Below are positions 41,928 through 50,443 of a DNA stretch of 50,443 nucleotides, piece by piece (position 1 is the stretch's first letter; each line of letters starts with the position of its first letter). Both the position numbers and the translations under genes were made by a program. The notes under the pieces are model-generated. The model did not search any database. It worked only from the letters and a program-made list of their open reading frames with translations, and was not told where the DNA came from. The stretch comes from an uncultured Gammaproteobacteria bacterium (GTDB taxonomy: Bacteria; Pseudomonadota; Gammaproteobacteria; Arenicellales; UBA868): positions 1 through 50,443 of the forward strand of contig CAJQRU010000060.1 of the NCBI GenBank assembly GCA_905612355.1. Direction: 5' to 3'.

Positions 41928-43417
41928 GTGTAGTCGTCAATCAGGTTCGCACGGGTGTCTTTTTTGACTCGGTCGTGTTGATGCGTATTTCACGTGAGCT
42001 CGCGGATTTTGAGGGCATTGAAGAAGCAGCGCTGATGATCGGTACACCATCGAACCTGGCCATTCTTGAGAGCGCGGGTCTTTTGAGCGAGTTAGGTCGT
42101 CAGGCCGGTGGAGGGGACCTAGTCCTGGCTGTTCGGGCGAGAGATGCCGCAACGGCAGAGCTCGCAGCGACCGAGGCAGAACGGGTATTGGAACGGCCAT
42201 CGAGAACCGGGGGCGGGGCTGAAACATGGCAGCCCCGCACCTTGCGTTCGGCCTGTTCGGTGATGACAGATACCAATCTTGCACTGATTTCTGTGCCGGG
42301 CGACTTTGCAGCGGCTGAGGCAAGAAAAGCACTGCGTCTCGGTCTGCACGTCATAATCTTTAGTGACAACGTGCCGCTGGAAGAGGAAGTCGCCCTCAAA
42401 CGCGAAGCGACGGAAGCGGGTTTGTTAGTAATGGGACCGGATTGTGGCACGGTGATTATTGATGGGGTGTCATTGGCGTTTGCCAATCAGGTGCCACGTG
42501 GTGATATTGGGTTGATCGGTGCATCCGGCACGGGAATACAGGAAGTCTCGTGCCTGATTGCGCGCCTTGGCGGGGGGGTTTCTCATGCACTAGGAGTGGG
42601 TGGTCGTGACCTGAGTGATGCGGTGGGAGGAAGCAGTACGCTCGCTGCCCTCAAACTATTAAATACTGATCCTGGTACGAGGCATGTCGTGTTGATTTCA
42701 AAGCCCCCCTCTACGGCTGTTGCCAAGGCCATTTTGACTGGGGTGGCTGCCAGTGACAAAACATTCAGTATTTGTTTTATTGGTGCGGCTCCTTTATCGG
42801 TGCCATCTAACGCCACGTTGCTACGCACACTGAAGGCAGCTGCCGAGCACGCGGTCGGCGCATCGATAAACGCGGTGGCGAAAGAGTGGGGTGACGGGAG
42901 TGTGTTACCTGGGGCGGGACGCAGTCGAATAGTTGGTCTTTTTTGTGGTGGAACTCTGGCAGCGGAGGCGCAGGTTATTTTTATCGATGAGGCGGTGTCG
43001 GTAGCATCTAATGCGCCGATTCCAGGCGTCAGCCAGTTGGTGCCGGTAAGTCATCATGTGTTAGTGGATCTGGGTGACGACAGTTACACACGTGGCCGCC
43101 CACATCCGATGATCGACCCGGCAGTTCGTGAGGGCGAATTAGTGCGGGCCCTGGGTGATCCTACGGTCGCAGTGGTGCTTTTGGACGTGGTCATTGGCCA
43201 CGGCGCACATGTCGATCCAGCGAGCGCCATCGCCCGTGTTTTGTGTAAGACATCGCCCGACAGACCTGTTGTGATCGCGTCGGTCACGGGTACTAAGCGT
43301 GATCCGCAGGACTGTGACACGCAGGCCTCCATCCTGAGAGGCGCGGGTGTCCTGATGGCCCCTACTAATGCAGATGCGGCCCGCCTTGCGCTGACGTGTC
43401 TTTCGCTCATCGATTAA
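41924..43417 (+). CDS. fdrA: FdrA-family protein (AllF homologue)
   Basis: A 497-residue protein from ATG 41924, which overlaps the DUF1116 stop; the frame is open from 41894. FdrA proteins have a succinyl-CoA-synthetase-like fold. The stretches VMGPDCGTVIIDGVSLAF, IGASGTGIQEVSCLIARLGG, VGGRDLSDAVGG and the C-terminal RPHPMIDPAVR are conserved. The chain stops at about the point where the small domain found in longer FdrA proteins would begin, matching the separate 73-residue protein encoded two genes earlier. It is the likely catalytic partner of the YlbE- and YlbF-like proteins. Confidence 0.9.
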   Translation: MSVVVNQVRTGVFFDSVVLMRISRELADFEGIEEAALMIGTPSNLAILESAGLLSELGRQAGGGDLVLAVRARDAATAELAATEAERVLERPSRTGGGAETWQPRTLRSACSVMTDTNLALISVPGDFAAAEARKALRLGLHVIIFSDNVPLEEEVALKREATEAGLLVMGPDCGTVIIDGVSLAFANQVPRGDIGLIGASGTGIQEVSCLIARLGGGVSHALGVGGRDLSDAVGGSSTLAALKLLNTDPGTRHVVLISKPPSTAVAKAILTGVAASDKTFSICFIGAAPLSVPSNATLLRTLKAAAEHAVGASINAVAKEWGDGSVLPGAGRSRIVGLFCGGTLAAEAQVIFIDEAVSVASNAPIPGVSQLVPVSHHVLVDLGDDSYTRGRPHPMIDPAVREGELVRALGDPTVAVVLLDVVIGHGAHVDPASAIARVLCKTSPDRPVVIASVTGTKRDPQDCDTQASILRGAGVLMAPTNADAARLALTCLSLID

Positions 43418-43440
43418 CCACGGTCGGTTACCCCGAGTTG

Positions 43441-44400
43441 ATGCCACTGAACGTGAATTTATCTGCCTCTCCGAGTGGGGTGCCGGGTCACGGAGTTCAG
43501 ATAGGCTGTTTTGCTCGTGACGTGATTGACGGTGCTCGCTCCGGTTGCGTTACCGCAGTGTTCGAGCGCAGTGGATACATCGAGATCGATGGAGACTGGG
43601 TGTGCGTGGCCAACGTTGACGCAGGTTATAACGCTGTCACTATCAGTGTGCGAAGTAGCCCTTCCAATGACTGGCTCGACTATTTTCAAGTGGGTGCACC
43701 GGTTGTGATTACACCGTCGTTACTTTCGATCAGTGATCGTCCGGCAGTCAACTTGTCACCGCTAATGCTCTGGTCTCCAGCTGTGGCTCGGTGTTGGTCG
43801 TTGGCAACACTGAGTCGTGGTTTGCAAGCGTTGGCAAAGTGGGCGCCTGACGCTCGGCTACCTGCGGATGGACTGGGGCAATATCTGTACGGGTCCCAAG
43901 CAATTGGCGTTGCCACCAGAGAAAGCAATGCTGCTGGTGGCGCGATTGCGGATTTGACACAGTGGTTGTGCGGAGTTGTCGATCCCACAGGCGAATCGGG
44001 AGTCTTGGCTCGGTCTGTGAGAACCTTGATTGGACTTGGCCCGGGTTTGACACCTTCCGGTGATGATTTTCTAGCTGGTATGTTGATCGCACTGTCAGTC
44101 TGTGGTGCGAAACGTTGGCAACATCAATTGGGCAATGCGGTGCAGGCCGGTCTTCAGGGGACGGGATCAGTCAGTCAAGCCCATCTAAAAGCTGCAGTGA
44201 AAGGTGAGGGTGGTGAAGCATTACATCAGGCCTTGGTGGCTCTCATGGCGGGCGAGGGCGATCGCCTCGGGTCTGCTCTTTCAGCGCTTGACCGAGTGGG
44301 TCACACCTCGGGGTGGGATGGGTTGGCTGGTGTGGTCACCGTGTTGCGGGCGATTATGGGTAGGCCATTCCTTGTCCTCGATGGGCACTGTTTGAGTTGA
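43441..44400 (+). CDS. DUF2877 protein, YlbF/AllH homologue
   Basis: This 319-residue protein begins at ATG 43441; a GTG at 43396 overlapping fdrA is an alternative. The hallmark is IGLGPGLTPSGDDFLAGMLI, with flanking SQAHLKAAVKGEGGEAL and VTISVRSSP segments. YlbF is the third component, with FdrA and YlbE, of the E. coli oxamate carbamoyltransferase set. It ends the operon, followed after eight bases by the convergent MFS transporter gene. Confidence 0.88.
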   Translation: MPLNVNLSASPSGVPGHGVQIGCFARDVIDGARSGCVTAVFERSGYIEIDGDWVCVANVDAGYNAVTISVRSSPSNDWLDYFQVGAPVVITPSLLSISDRPAVNLSPLMLWSPAVARCWSLATLSRGLQALAKWAPDARLPADGLGQYLYGSQAIGVATRESNAAGGAIADLTQWLCGVVDPTGESGVLARSVRTLIGLGPGLTPSGDDFLAGMLIALSVCGAKRWQHQLGNAVQAGLQGTGSVSQAHLKAAVKGEGGEALHQALVALMAGEGDRLGSALSALDRVGHTSGWDGLAGVVTVLRAIMGRPFLVLDGHCLS

Positions 44401-44408
44401 TATCGACG

Positions 44409-45791
44409 TTACACCGAGGGTCCCTCGGGCACGTCAGTGGTCCTCGCCCCATTGGCTTCAAAAAACTCTGCTGAAGTTGTTTCGACGTTGACGTCGGTAA
44501 GGTGTGTATCTGGAGTCACCAGGGTATCGGCCCCTGTGTCGTAGTTTCCGCTGACGCTTGCGCGGGGATCGAGTTCGCTCACAATGACGGGTGCATGGGC
44601 GTCGGGGAGTGCGACGTACAGCTCCTTTTTAATGATACCAGCCCACATGCGCACCCGCATTCGCCACAGCGTGAAGAGCGTGAGACTGGATGCAACGAGA
44701 ATCTCGAAGAGAAACAATCCGCTGGGTCCGGTCCAGCGCATGGCGAGAGAGGCCCCGATCGGACCCAGTGCCGCGCCCACACTGAAGGCCAGAACAAAGC
44801 CGCTGCCCATAGTAATCACGTCGTCGTGTTCAAGATAGTCATTGGCGTAGGCAAGACTGAGTGGGTATAGGGTGGATGTGAATCCGTAGTACAAAAAGAT
44901 AGCGCCGAGCAAAGCGGGGAAGGGTAGCGCAGGGCCAAGGACCAGGCCGATTGCGACCAGTCCGCCCAAGAGTGTCGTCCCTAGCAGCACACTGCGTCGG
45001 TCCAGGCGGTCTGATAACCGACCGATGGGCAGTTGAAAGAGGAGCCCGCCGACGAGTGCCGCACTCATGAACATTGCCACCTGGTTCACACTCAGGCCGA
45101 TGTCTCTGGCGTAGATGGGCGCGAGACCCCATAGGGCACCAATCGCAAGGCCAGCTGCAAAACAGCCGGTCACCGCCGCCGGAGAGGTAAACAACAGGCG
45201 CCGCAGGTCCAGTCGCGGCGATGGGACTGGATCAGGGTGGGTCGCGCGGGTAAGAGAAACTGGGACCACAGCTAGTGATAGACAAATTGCCACCAGCAAG
45301 AACAAATTGGCTTCAGCGGGATCCGACCAAGGGAGTACTTGCTGGCCGATGGCAGCGGCTAGGTAGCCAATCATAATGTAGATCGCGAGCACGGTGCCAC
45401 GGGCCTTGTTACTGGCACGGTTATTCAGCCAACTCTCTGCCACCACAAACATGCCTGCGATGCTGGCTCCCATGATAAGTCGGGCCAGCAGCCATGCCCA
45501 TGGATGTATGACCAGTACAAAGCACAAGGTGCATGCAGAGGTGATTGCCCCGAAGGCGGCGAAACTTCGAATGTGTCCAACGCGATTGATCAGCGGGCCG
45601 GAGCGGAACGTACCAATGCAAAAGCCAATAAAGTAGACGGACATGGTGAGACCGATGAATTCATTGGAATAGCCCTCAATCTTTCCGCGTAGCGCAAGCA
45701 GGGTAGAAAACAGGCTGTTGCTCAACATGAGCAGGGCAACCGAGATCATTAGCGCAGATAGGCTGCGCATCAGTTTGAAAGCAAGAAACAC
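44409..45791 (-). CDS. YcaD-like MFS transporter
   Basis: This 460-residue protein has about twelve membrane helices and a cytoplasmic loop GRLSDRLDRRSVLLG typical of MFS carriers, with MSVYFIGFCIGTFRSGPLINRVGHIRS after the second helix (quoted in part as FIGFCIGTFRSG). It resembles the YcaD group. The C-terminal 75 residues form a hydrophilic, Asp/Thr-rich tail. Start GTG 45791 has AGGA nine bases upstream; ATG 45770 is also possible. Convergent on the ureide operon, it might carry a ureide or purine product, but the family has no fixed substrate. Confidence 0.82.
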   Translation of the reverse strand: MFLAFKLMRSLSALMISVALLMLSNSLFSTLLALRGKIEGYSNEFIGLTMSVYFIGFCIGTFRSGPLINRVGHIRSFAAFGAITSACTLCFVLVIHPWAWLLARLIMGASIAGMFVVAESWLNNRASNKARGTVLAIYIMIGYLAAAIGQQVLPWSDPAEANLFLLVAICLSLAVVPVSLTRATHPDPVPSPRLDLRRLLFTSPAAVTGCFAAGLAIGALWGLAPIYARDIGLSVNQVAMFMSAALVGGLLFQLPIGRLSDRLDRRSVLLGTTLLGGLVAIGLVLGPALPFPALLGAIFLYYGFTSTLYPLSLAYANDYLEHDDVITMGSGFVLAFSVGAALGPIGASLAMRWTGPSGLFLFEILVASSLTLFTLWRMRVRMWAGIIKKELYVALPDAHAPVIVSELDPRASVSGNYDTGADTLVTPDTHLTDVNVETTSAEFFEANGARTTDVPEGPSV

Positions 45792-46268
45792 TCCGAAAAT
45801 CCTCGGTCAGGGAGCGGCGGGCGGCGCGCAGTATAGGGGCGCACTTACCGTAGGTCTATGGTTTTTTGGTGGGTGTTCAGCGGCGTGTGAGCTCCGGCAC
45901 AACGCGGCCTTGCAGGAGATAGCCCAAGCGTATTCACGTTAGTGGTTGTTGCGACGCGAGCGGTGCATGTCAGCAACTGGTTGCTTGGGTTCGCTAGGTG
46001 TTGATGGGGCAGTTTAGAAGGGGTCGATACACAGGCTAGTTCAACAGTACAAGATAAATGTCTCTTTCAGCAGTAGCATTGTTGTGTGGTTCTGAATTTT
46101 TCCCTAAAACACTTAAAAAAGTAAATTAAATCAAAGAAATATGTTATTTCAGGCTCCGAGTTGAGCGTGGATTCGTGAGCGGGTTGCTAACAAATAACAC
46201 TAAAAAGAATAAAATTGACTCCGTTAAGGAGTATCCGTATTTTCGCTTATCTAGTAGGAGGAAATGGC
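45792..46268. other. 477-base intergenic region, AT-rich in its second half
   Basis: No gene is evident. The first 230 bases are GC-rich and carry no convincing ORF. From about 46085 to 46215 the sequence becomes AT-rich, including a run of A and T around 46105-46150. ACTCC-GTTAA-GGAGT (46218-46232) is a perfect five-base dyad in the leader, and AGGAGG (46256-46261) is the ribosome site for the next gene. The AT-rich tract may contain the promoter; no clear hexamers stand out. Confidence 0.5.
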
Positions 46269-49200
46269 ATGCAAAAACGGTTGGTCACAAGACAGTCAGA
46301 CGAGGCGGCGCTGCCGATTTTTCGTGTGCTCGGTCGTCGTTGGCGTGATCGATCGTTGGCACCCATGATTGCCTTGACCATCGCAGTGAGTGGCATTGGT
46401 TCGGCGTTGGTAATGCTGCTTACAGTGCGTCTTACACGTCCGACTTTTGTCGAAGGCCAGGTAGTTATCTGGAGTAATGCTACCGATTCGACGTCTGCTG
46501 TAACGGTGGCGCTAGCGTTTACGACTCTTCTGTCATTGATGGTTGCATGGTTTGTGTTACGCCTGATGGGTGCTAAGCAGGTGGCCATTCATGAGTTGCG
46601 GCGGGAACAACAGGAGGCGGCAGTACAAAGGCGGGACCTGGCCAGCCGACGCGAAGAAGATGTCGCACTTGCTCGTTCGCTTCAGGCGTTACCCGATGCA
46701 ACCTGGATAATCAATGTCAAAGGAGAGGTCACTGTCTGGAATTCTGCAATGGAAAGGCTGAGTGGTGTGTTGGCCTCAGATATGTTGGGTAAGGGCAACT
46801 ATGAACACGCGTTACCCTTTTACGGGGAGCGCCGCCCCTTATTAATCGATTGGGCGCTCGATTGGGACGTTCGGTCTCGCGATCATTATGTTTCTATTCA
46901 GCGTGATGAGGAAGGGTACCTTAGTGCAGAAAGTCAAGATCCTAGAGGGCGGTGGCTCGCTGGGTCTGCCCGTGCGCTTTACGATGGTGAAGGGCACTTG
47001 GTAGGCGCCATTGAGACGGTTCGGGATATTACTGATCAGAAAGAGCATGCTCTCGAACGTATAGAAATGCTTAAGGCTGCCGAAGAGGATTTGGCAGGGC
47101 TCGAAGAGTATCGCCTAGAACTGGAGACGGTTCAACGGACCGCGCTTTTCGGAACGATTACGGTCGACAGTAACCTGGTTATCCGGTCGGCTAATCCCGC
47201 CGCAGGTGAGATGTTTGGTTACGAGGTCACTGATCTGGTCGGTCGGCGGGTGACTGAAATTGGTGCCGATGATGAGAACTGGTTTCGCCATGAAGCCGCC
47301 GTGCGACATTACTGGCAGGCAGGTAACGAAGCACTGTTTGACCGAGTGTTTGAGGGGACCGCGCGGCGGCGCGATCAAACTGCTTTTCCAATCGCGCTGC
47401 GTCTTTCGGAGATTACTCGCAGTGGCGAGCCCTTATTGGCGTACTCCTTGCAGAACCTGAGCGAGCGGAATGTTCAACGGGAGGGGTTGGATGAGAAGGA
47501 AAACCGCATTCAACAACTTGAGGCAACGATGGGTATCGATGCGTTGTCAGGTATCGATCAAGGTGTTCTGCTGCTTGATAATGAACTCAATGTGGTGCTG
47601 CTTAATGAAGCGTTTTCAGCATTTCACAGTATTCCTGAGCGTATGCGTCAAGTGGGCACAGCGTATGATGCATTATTGCGTTACGCGGCGGAAGAAAATC
47701 TTTTTGGTGATGTTGACGTTGATGAATTAGTAAGGGAAAGAAGTGCTTTAGTGCGAAGGGGGGAAGGCTATACGACTGACTTCGTTACCCGTCAGGGGAA
47801 AACGTTATTGGCGACGGGCCGCTCTTTACGCAGTGGCGGTTATTTGTTTCTGCACAGTGATGTAACAGAACAACGCTTAAAAGAGCGGGAAGCGGGAAAG
47901 AAATTAGAGCACCTGGAACACGTCCTCAGTCTCCAGGCAATCGATCATCTCGCGGTGGGTATGAGCGTCATTGACGAAACGATGAATCTATTGTTTTGCA
48001 ATCGTGCGTATCAAGATATTTATGGATTTCCGGCAGACCTGTGTGAACCAGGTGTCAGTTTGACTTCAATCGTACGTTATTTGGCCGAGCGGCGCGTCTA
48101 TGGTGACGGAAACATAGAAACCCTCGTGACAGAGCGGGTTGAGATGACTCGTCATGCCCGGGAATATCAGCGCGATTTGACGCTGCCGAATGGTCGCATC
48201 ATTGAAGTGATAGCACGCTATCTTGCTGGGGGAGCATCTGTGCTCGTTCATACTGATGTCACTCTTGAGCGACGTCGGGTACAAGAAAAAGAACAACGTA
48301 TCGAAGAACTCGAGCACTCAATGGGCCTCGATACTTTGTCAGATATTGACCAAGGCGTGCAGATTATCGGGCCAGATCTTGAAGTGGTATTGGTGAACAA
48401 TACCTTTGCGTCATTTTATGGTTTGCCACGGGAATTGTGTCGGCCCGGTACGCTCTACACAACATTGGTTCGTTATGTCGCTGAAATGGGCGTGTTTGGT
48501 GAAGTCGATGTTGAGCAGGAAGTGGCCAATCGAACTGCCATGGTACGCCGTGGCGACAGTTACACCACCGAGTTTTCGCTGGCCGATGGCCGTGTCATCT
48601 TGGGTCGAGGGCGTTCGTTACGCGGCGGCGGCTATCTGTTATTACACACTGATGTGACGGAGACTCGTCGGAGAGAAAAAGAGAAAGAACACCGCATTGA
48701 AGAACTGGAGAGTCGCATTGGGCTCGAAGCGTTGGATCATGTGGGAGTCGGTGTAAATATTGTTGATGGTGACTTTAACTATCTCTATAGCAACGAGCAT
48801 TTTCAGTCCATATATGGACTAGACGCGCGGCTGGCTTCTCCTGGAGCATCGTTTGAATCTGCGCTGCGGTTATTTGCTGAAAAGGGATTTTATGGTGAAG
48901 GTGAAGTAGAAGAGTTGGCTGCGTCAAGGATGGCGTTTGTTCGCTCGCAAGAAACCGGTCGAGTTGATGTCAAGCTGCCCTGTGGACGAGTAATGAATGT
49001 TCTATCGCAGCGGCTTGGGTCGGGCGGCTATCTGTTTATACATACGGATGTAACTGAGGAGCGTCAGGAAGTTGATCGGCTTCGGTGGACCGATCGGGTC
49101 ACGGGTCTGCCCAATGCAAATGAAATGAGGGCGCGGGGCAAGAAACGGTTACTGAAGGCCCAAGAAGTGGGAGCGGGAGTTGCTGTGCTGCAAGTTCAGA

Positions 49201-50441
49201 TTGACCGATTTTCACGAATCAACGAGACCTATACAGCCACAGTCGGTGATGAGCTTCTTGCGCAGGTGGCAACACGAATAAAAGGCGCTGTTCGCGGTGT
49301 CGATTTTGTAGCACGTGGCGGTAGCTACCAATTTGTTGTGGTTGCGGCGGCTCCGAATGCCAAGCTCATCGCAGCACAAATCACTAGCGCCATCCGAATG
49401 GTCATGGTCGAGCCATTTAACCTGCTCAATGTTTCGGACGCTGGTGCGGGATCAGTTGTAGATAAGGTGCGTTTGACCAGCAGTCTTGGCGTAGCTGTGT
49501 ATCCCAAGGATGGCGATGATTTTGATCAATTGATACATAAGTCGGGACTCGCGCTGCGGGCTGTTATCGAGAAAGGCGGTGACGCTTGTCTGGATTTTGG
49601 TTGGGAGGTAACACGGCGCCGGGATCATAGTCGGGACCTGGTGTTGGAGGCACAGCTGCGCGAGGCGATCGAGACTCAACAGTTAACGCTTTACTATCAG
49701 CCGCAGGTCTCTCTGGTTGACGAGACTGTCATTGGCGCCGAGGCGCTTGTTCGTTGGAAACACCCGGAGCGCGGGATTATTCCACCGGACGAGTTTATTC
49801 CGATGGCGGAAGAGACGCAGTTAATCATTCCCATGGGCGATTGGATTCTAGATGAAGCCTGCCGCCAGGCGAGCGAATGGCGGGCGAGTGGTTTGCCCGA
49901 TCTCACTGTTTCAGTGAATCTATCGCCAGTCCAATTTCGCCAACCCGACCTCGTCGCCCGAGTGCGTCAGGCTCTTGAGCGGCATGGACTCCAAGGTATT
50001 GATTTGGAGCTGGAGATCACAGAATCGGTCGTGATTGATGATGTGGACAGTGTCACTGATACCGCTAACGCGATTAGATCTCTAGGTGTGTCCCTTGCGA
50101 TGGATGATTTTGGTACTGGTTACTCGGCCTTGAGTTATTTGACTCGATTACCGTTCCAAAAATTGAAAATCGATCAGTCATTTATTCGAGATCCGAATGG
50201 AAAGAACTGGCCGATTGTGGGGGCAGTGATTCAACTTGCGCGTGAACTGGGAATGCAAACCATTGCCGAGGGGGTGGAGAGCCGCGAACACGTAAGCCAG
50301 TTGACCGAGCTTGGTTGTGACATAGGGCAAGGGTACCTGTACAGCAAGCCGGTATCGGCTGCTGATTTTTCCGAGTGGCGTGTCGAGCAATCAATAAGTT
50401 CTGTGCCATCTCAACGAATATTGGGAAATCAAGTGCCGTGA
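46269..50441 (+). CDS. Membrane-anchored multi-PAS, degenerate-GGDEF, EAL protein (probable c-di-GMP phosphodiesterase)
   Basis: The start is ATG 46269, seven bases after AGGAGG; the frame opens at a TTG at 46215. The 1390-residue protein has two N-terminal helices, a coiled linker, two PAS domains (about 46700-47040 and 47120-47470), and four PAS_7-like units (anchors at 47556, 47943, 48348, 48735). The GGDEF domain has lost its signature: RGGSYQF stands where RYGGDEF is expected, although an RxxD I-site-like RGVD remains. The EAL domain looks complete: AEALVRWKHP, VNLSPVQFRQ, LEITESV, MDDFGTGYSALSYL, KLKIDQSF, EGVES and GYLYSKP. Hence it probably degrades c-di-GMP, with the GGDEF as a regulatory domain. 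Confidence 0.9.
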   Translation: MQKRLVTRQSDEAALPIFRVLGRRWRDRSLAPMIALTIAVSGIGSALVMLLTVRLTRPTFVEGQVVIWSNATDSTSAVTVALAFTTLLSLMVAWFVLRLMGAKQVAIHELRREQQEAAVQRRDLASRREEDVALARSLQALPDATWIINVKGEVTVWNSAMERLSGVLASDMLGKGNYEHALPFYGERRPLLIDWALDWDVRSRDHYVSIQRDEEGYLSAESQDPRGRWLAGSARALYDGEGHLVGAIETVRDITDQKEHALERIEMLKAAEEDLAGLEEYRLELETVQRTALFGTITVDSNLVIRSANPAAGEMFGYEVTDLVGRRVTEIGADDENWFRHEAAVRHYWQAGNEALFDRVFEGTARRRDQTAFPIALRLSEITRSGEPLLAYSLQNLSERNVQREGLDEKENRIQQLEATMGIDALSGIDQGVLLLDNELNVVLLNEAFSAFHSIPERMRQVGTAYDALLRYAAEENLFGDVDVDELVRERSALVRRGEGYTTDFVTRQGKTLLATGRSLRSGGYLFLHSDVTEQRLKEREAGKKLEHLEHVLSLQAIDHLAVGMSVIDETMNLLFCNRAYQDIYGFPADLCEPGVSLTSIVRYLAERRVYGDGNIETLVTERVEMTRHAREYQRDLTLPNGRIIEVIARYLAGGASVLVHTDVTLERRRVQEKEQRIEELEHSMGLDTLSDIDQGVQIIGPDLEVVLVNNTFASFYGLPRELCRPGTLYTTLVRYVAEMGVFGEVDVEQEVANRTAMVRRGDSYTTEFSLADGRVILGRGRSLRGGGYLLLHTDVTETRRREKEKEHRIEELESRIGLEALDHVGVGVNIVDGDFNYLYSNEHFQSIYGLDARLASPGASFESALRLFAEKGFYGEGEVEELAASRMAFVRSQETGRVDVKLPCGRVMNVLSQRLGSGGYLFIHTDVTEERQEVDRLRWTDRVTGLPNANEMRARGKKRLLKAQEVGAGVAVLQVQIDRFSRINETYTATVGDELLAQVATRIKGAVRGVDFVARGGSYQFVVVAAAPNAKLIAAQITSAIRMVMVEPFNLLNVSDAGAGSVVDKVRLTSSLGVAVYPKDGDDFDQLIHKSGLALRAVIEKGGDACLDFGWEVTRRRDHSRDLVLEAQLREAIETQQLTLYYQPQVSLVDETVIGAEALVRWKHPERGIIPPDEFIPMAEETQLIIPMGDWILDEACRQASEWRASGLPDLTVSVNLSPVQFRQPDLVARVRQALERHGLQGIDLELEITESVVIDDVDSVTDTANAIRSLGVSLAMDDFGTGYSALSYLTRLPFQKLKIDQSFIRDPNGKNWPIVGAVIQLARELGMQTIAEGVESREHVSQLTELGCDIGQGYLYSKPVSAADFSEWRVEQSISSVPSQRILGNQVP

Positions 50442-50443
50442 CT

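Noticed and set aside
45792-46000. Small ORF at 45718-45942 as a gene
   Set aside because: It overlaps the MFS start region, lacks a ribosome site and has no recognisable pattern.
1-50443. Mobile element, CRISPR array, integron, tRNA or rRNA
   Set aside because: I saw no repeat-spacer series, transposase, integrase or clover-leaf candidate, and no direct repeats flanking a gene block.

Overview
The window is a chromosomal segment of a bacterium with moderate GC. The gene families (Coq7, Mpl, RNase D, DsbA, TonB/BtuB, a type 2 malate dehydrogenase, PotFGHI, GreA) and the well-formed proteobacterial cobalamin riboswitches suggest an uncultured, probably aquatic gammaproteobacterium; this is inference from gene content only. 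I see no tRNA, rRNA, CRISPR array, insertion sequence or phage gene. Genes are tightly packed, many overlap by 1-4 bases, and TTG starts are frequent.

Region 1 (1-4360): the 5' part of a secreted Sel1-repeat/SH3-like protein that runs off the left edge, a TerC-family membrane protein, and a glutarate pair (glutaryl-CoA dehydrogenase plus class III CoA-transferase). Region 2 (4402-11328): a vitamin B12 uptake island. A TonB-like energiser with a very long coiled coil stands behind a cobalamin riboswitch on the minus strand. btuCD run divergently, btuB has its own cobalamin riboswitch on the plus strand, and btuF converges on btuB. Region 3 (11348-14586, minus): coq7, a NodIJ-type ABC-2 exporter and a NagD/LHPP-type HAD phosphatase.

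Region 4 (14623-23894): a PotFGHI-type polyamine-class ABC importer, with an internal terminator after potF, faces a divergent catabolic operon. That operon holds a Rieske oxygenase with a CntA-like bridging Glu, a trimethylamine-dehydrogenase-like flavoprotein with two acidic replacements in its amine-binding bowl, and a SpuC-like class III aminotransferase. Together they read as import, stepwise N-demethylation and then transamination of an N-methylated, probably dicationic or omega-amino compound. Region 5 (23962-32908): a WaaP-like kinase with a methyltransferase, dsbA, mpl, an unknown membrane protein, rnd, a tandem universal stress protein, mdh, dapB and greA.

Region 6 (32928-45791): a ureide/carbamoyl cluster. 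A cupin, a DUF1445 protein and an AMP-forming ligase flank a translationally coupled operon. The operon encodes an aspartate-transcarbamylase-like enzyme that has lost aspartate-binding residues, an asparaginase-like amidohydrolase, carbamate kinase, a PucG-type ureidoglycine-glyoxylate aminotransferase, a free-standing FdrA C-terminal domain, and homologues of the E. coli YlbE/FdrA/YlbF oxamate carbamoyltransferase set. A YcaD-like MFS transporter converges on it. The logic fits ureidoglycine to oxalurate to oxamate plus carbamoyl phosphate, then ATP. Region 7 (46269-50441): a membrane-anchored protein with multiple PAS domains, four of them in an A-B-A-B pattern, a degenerate GGDEF and an intact EAL domain.
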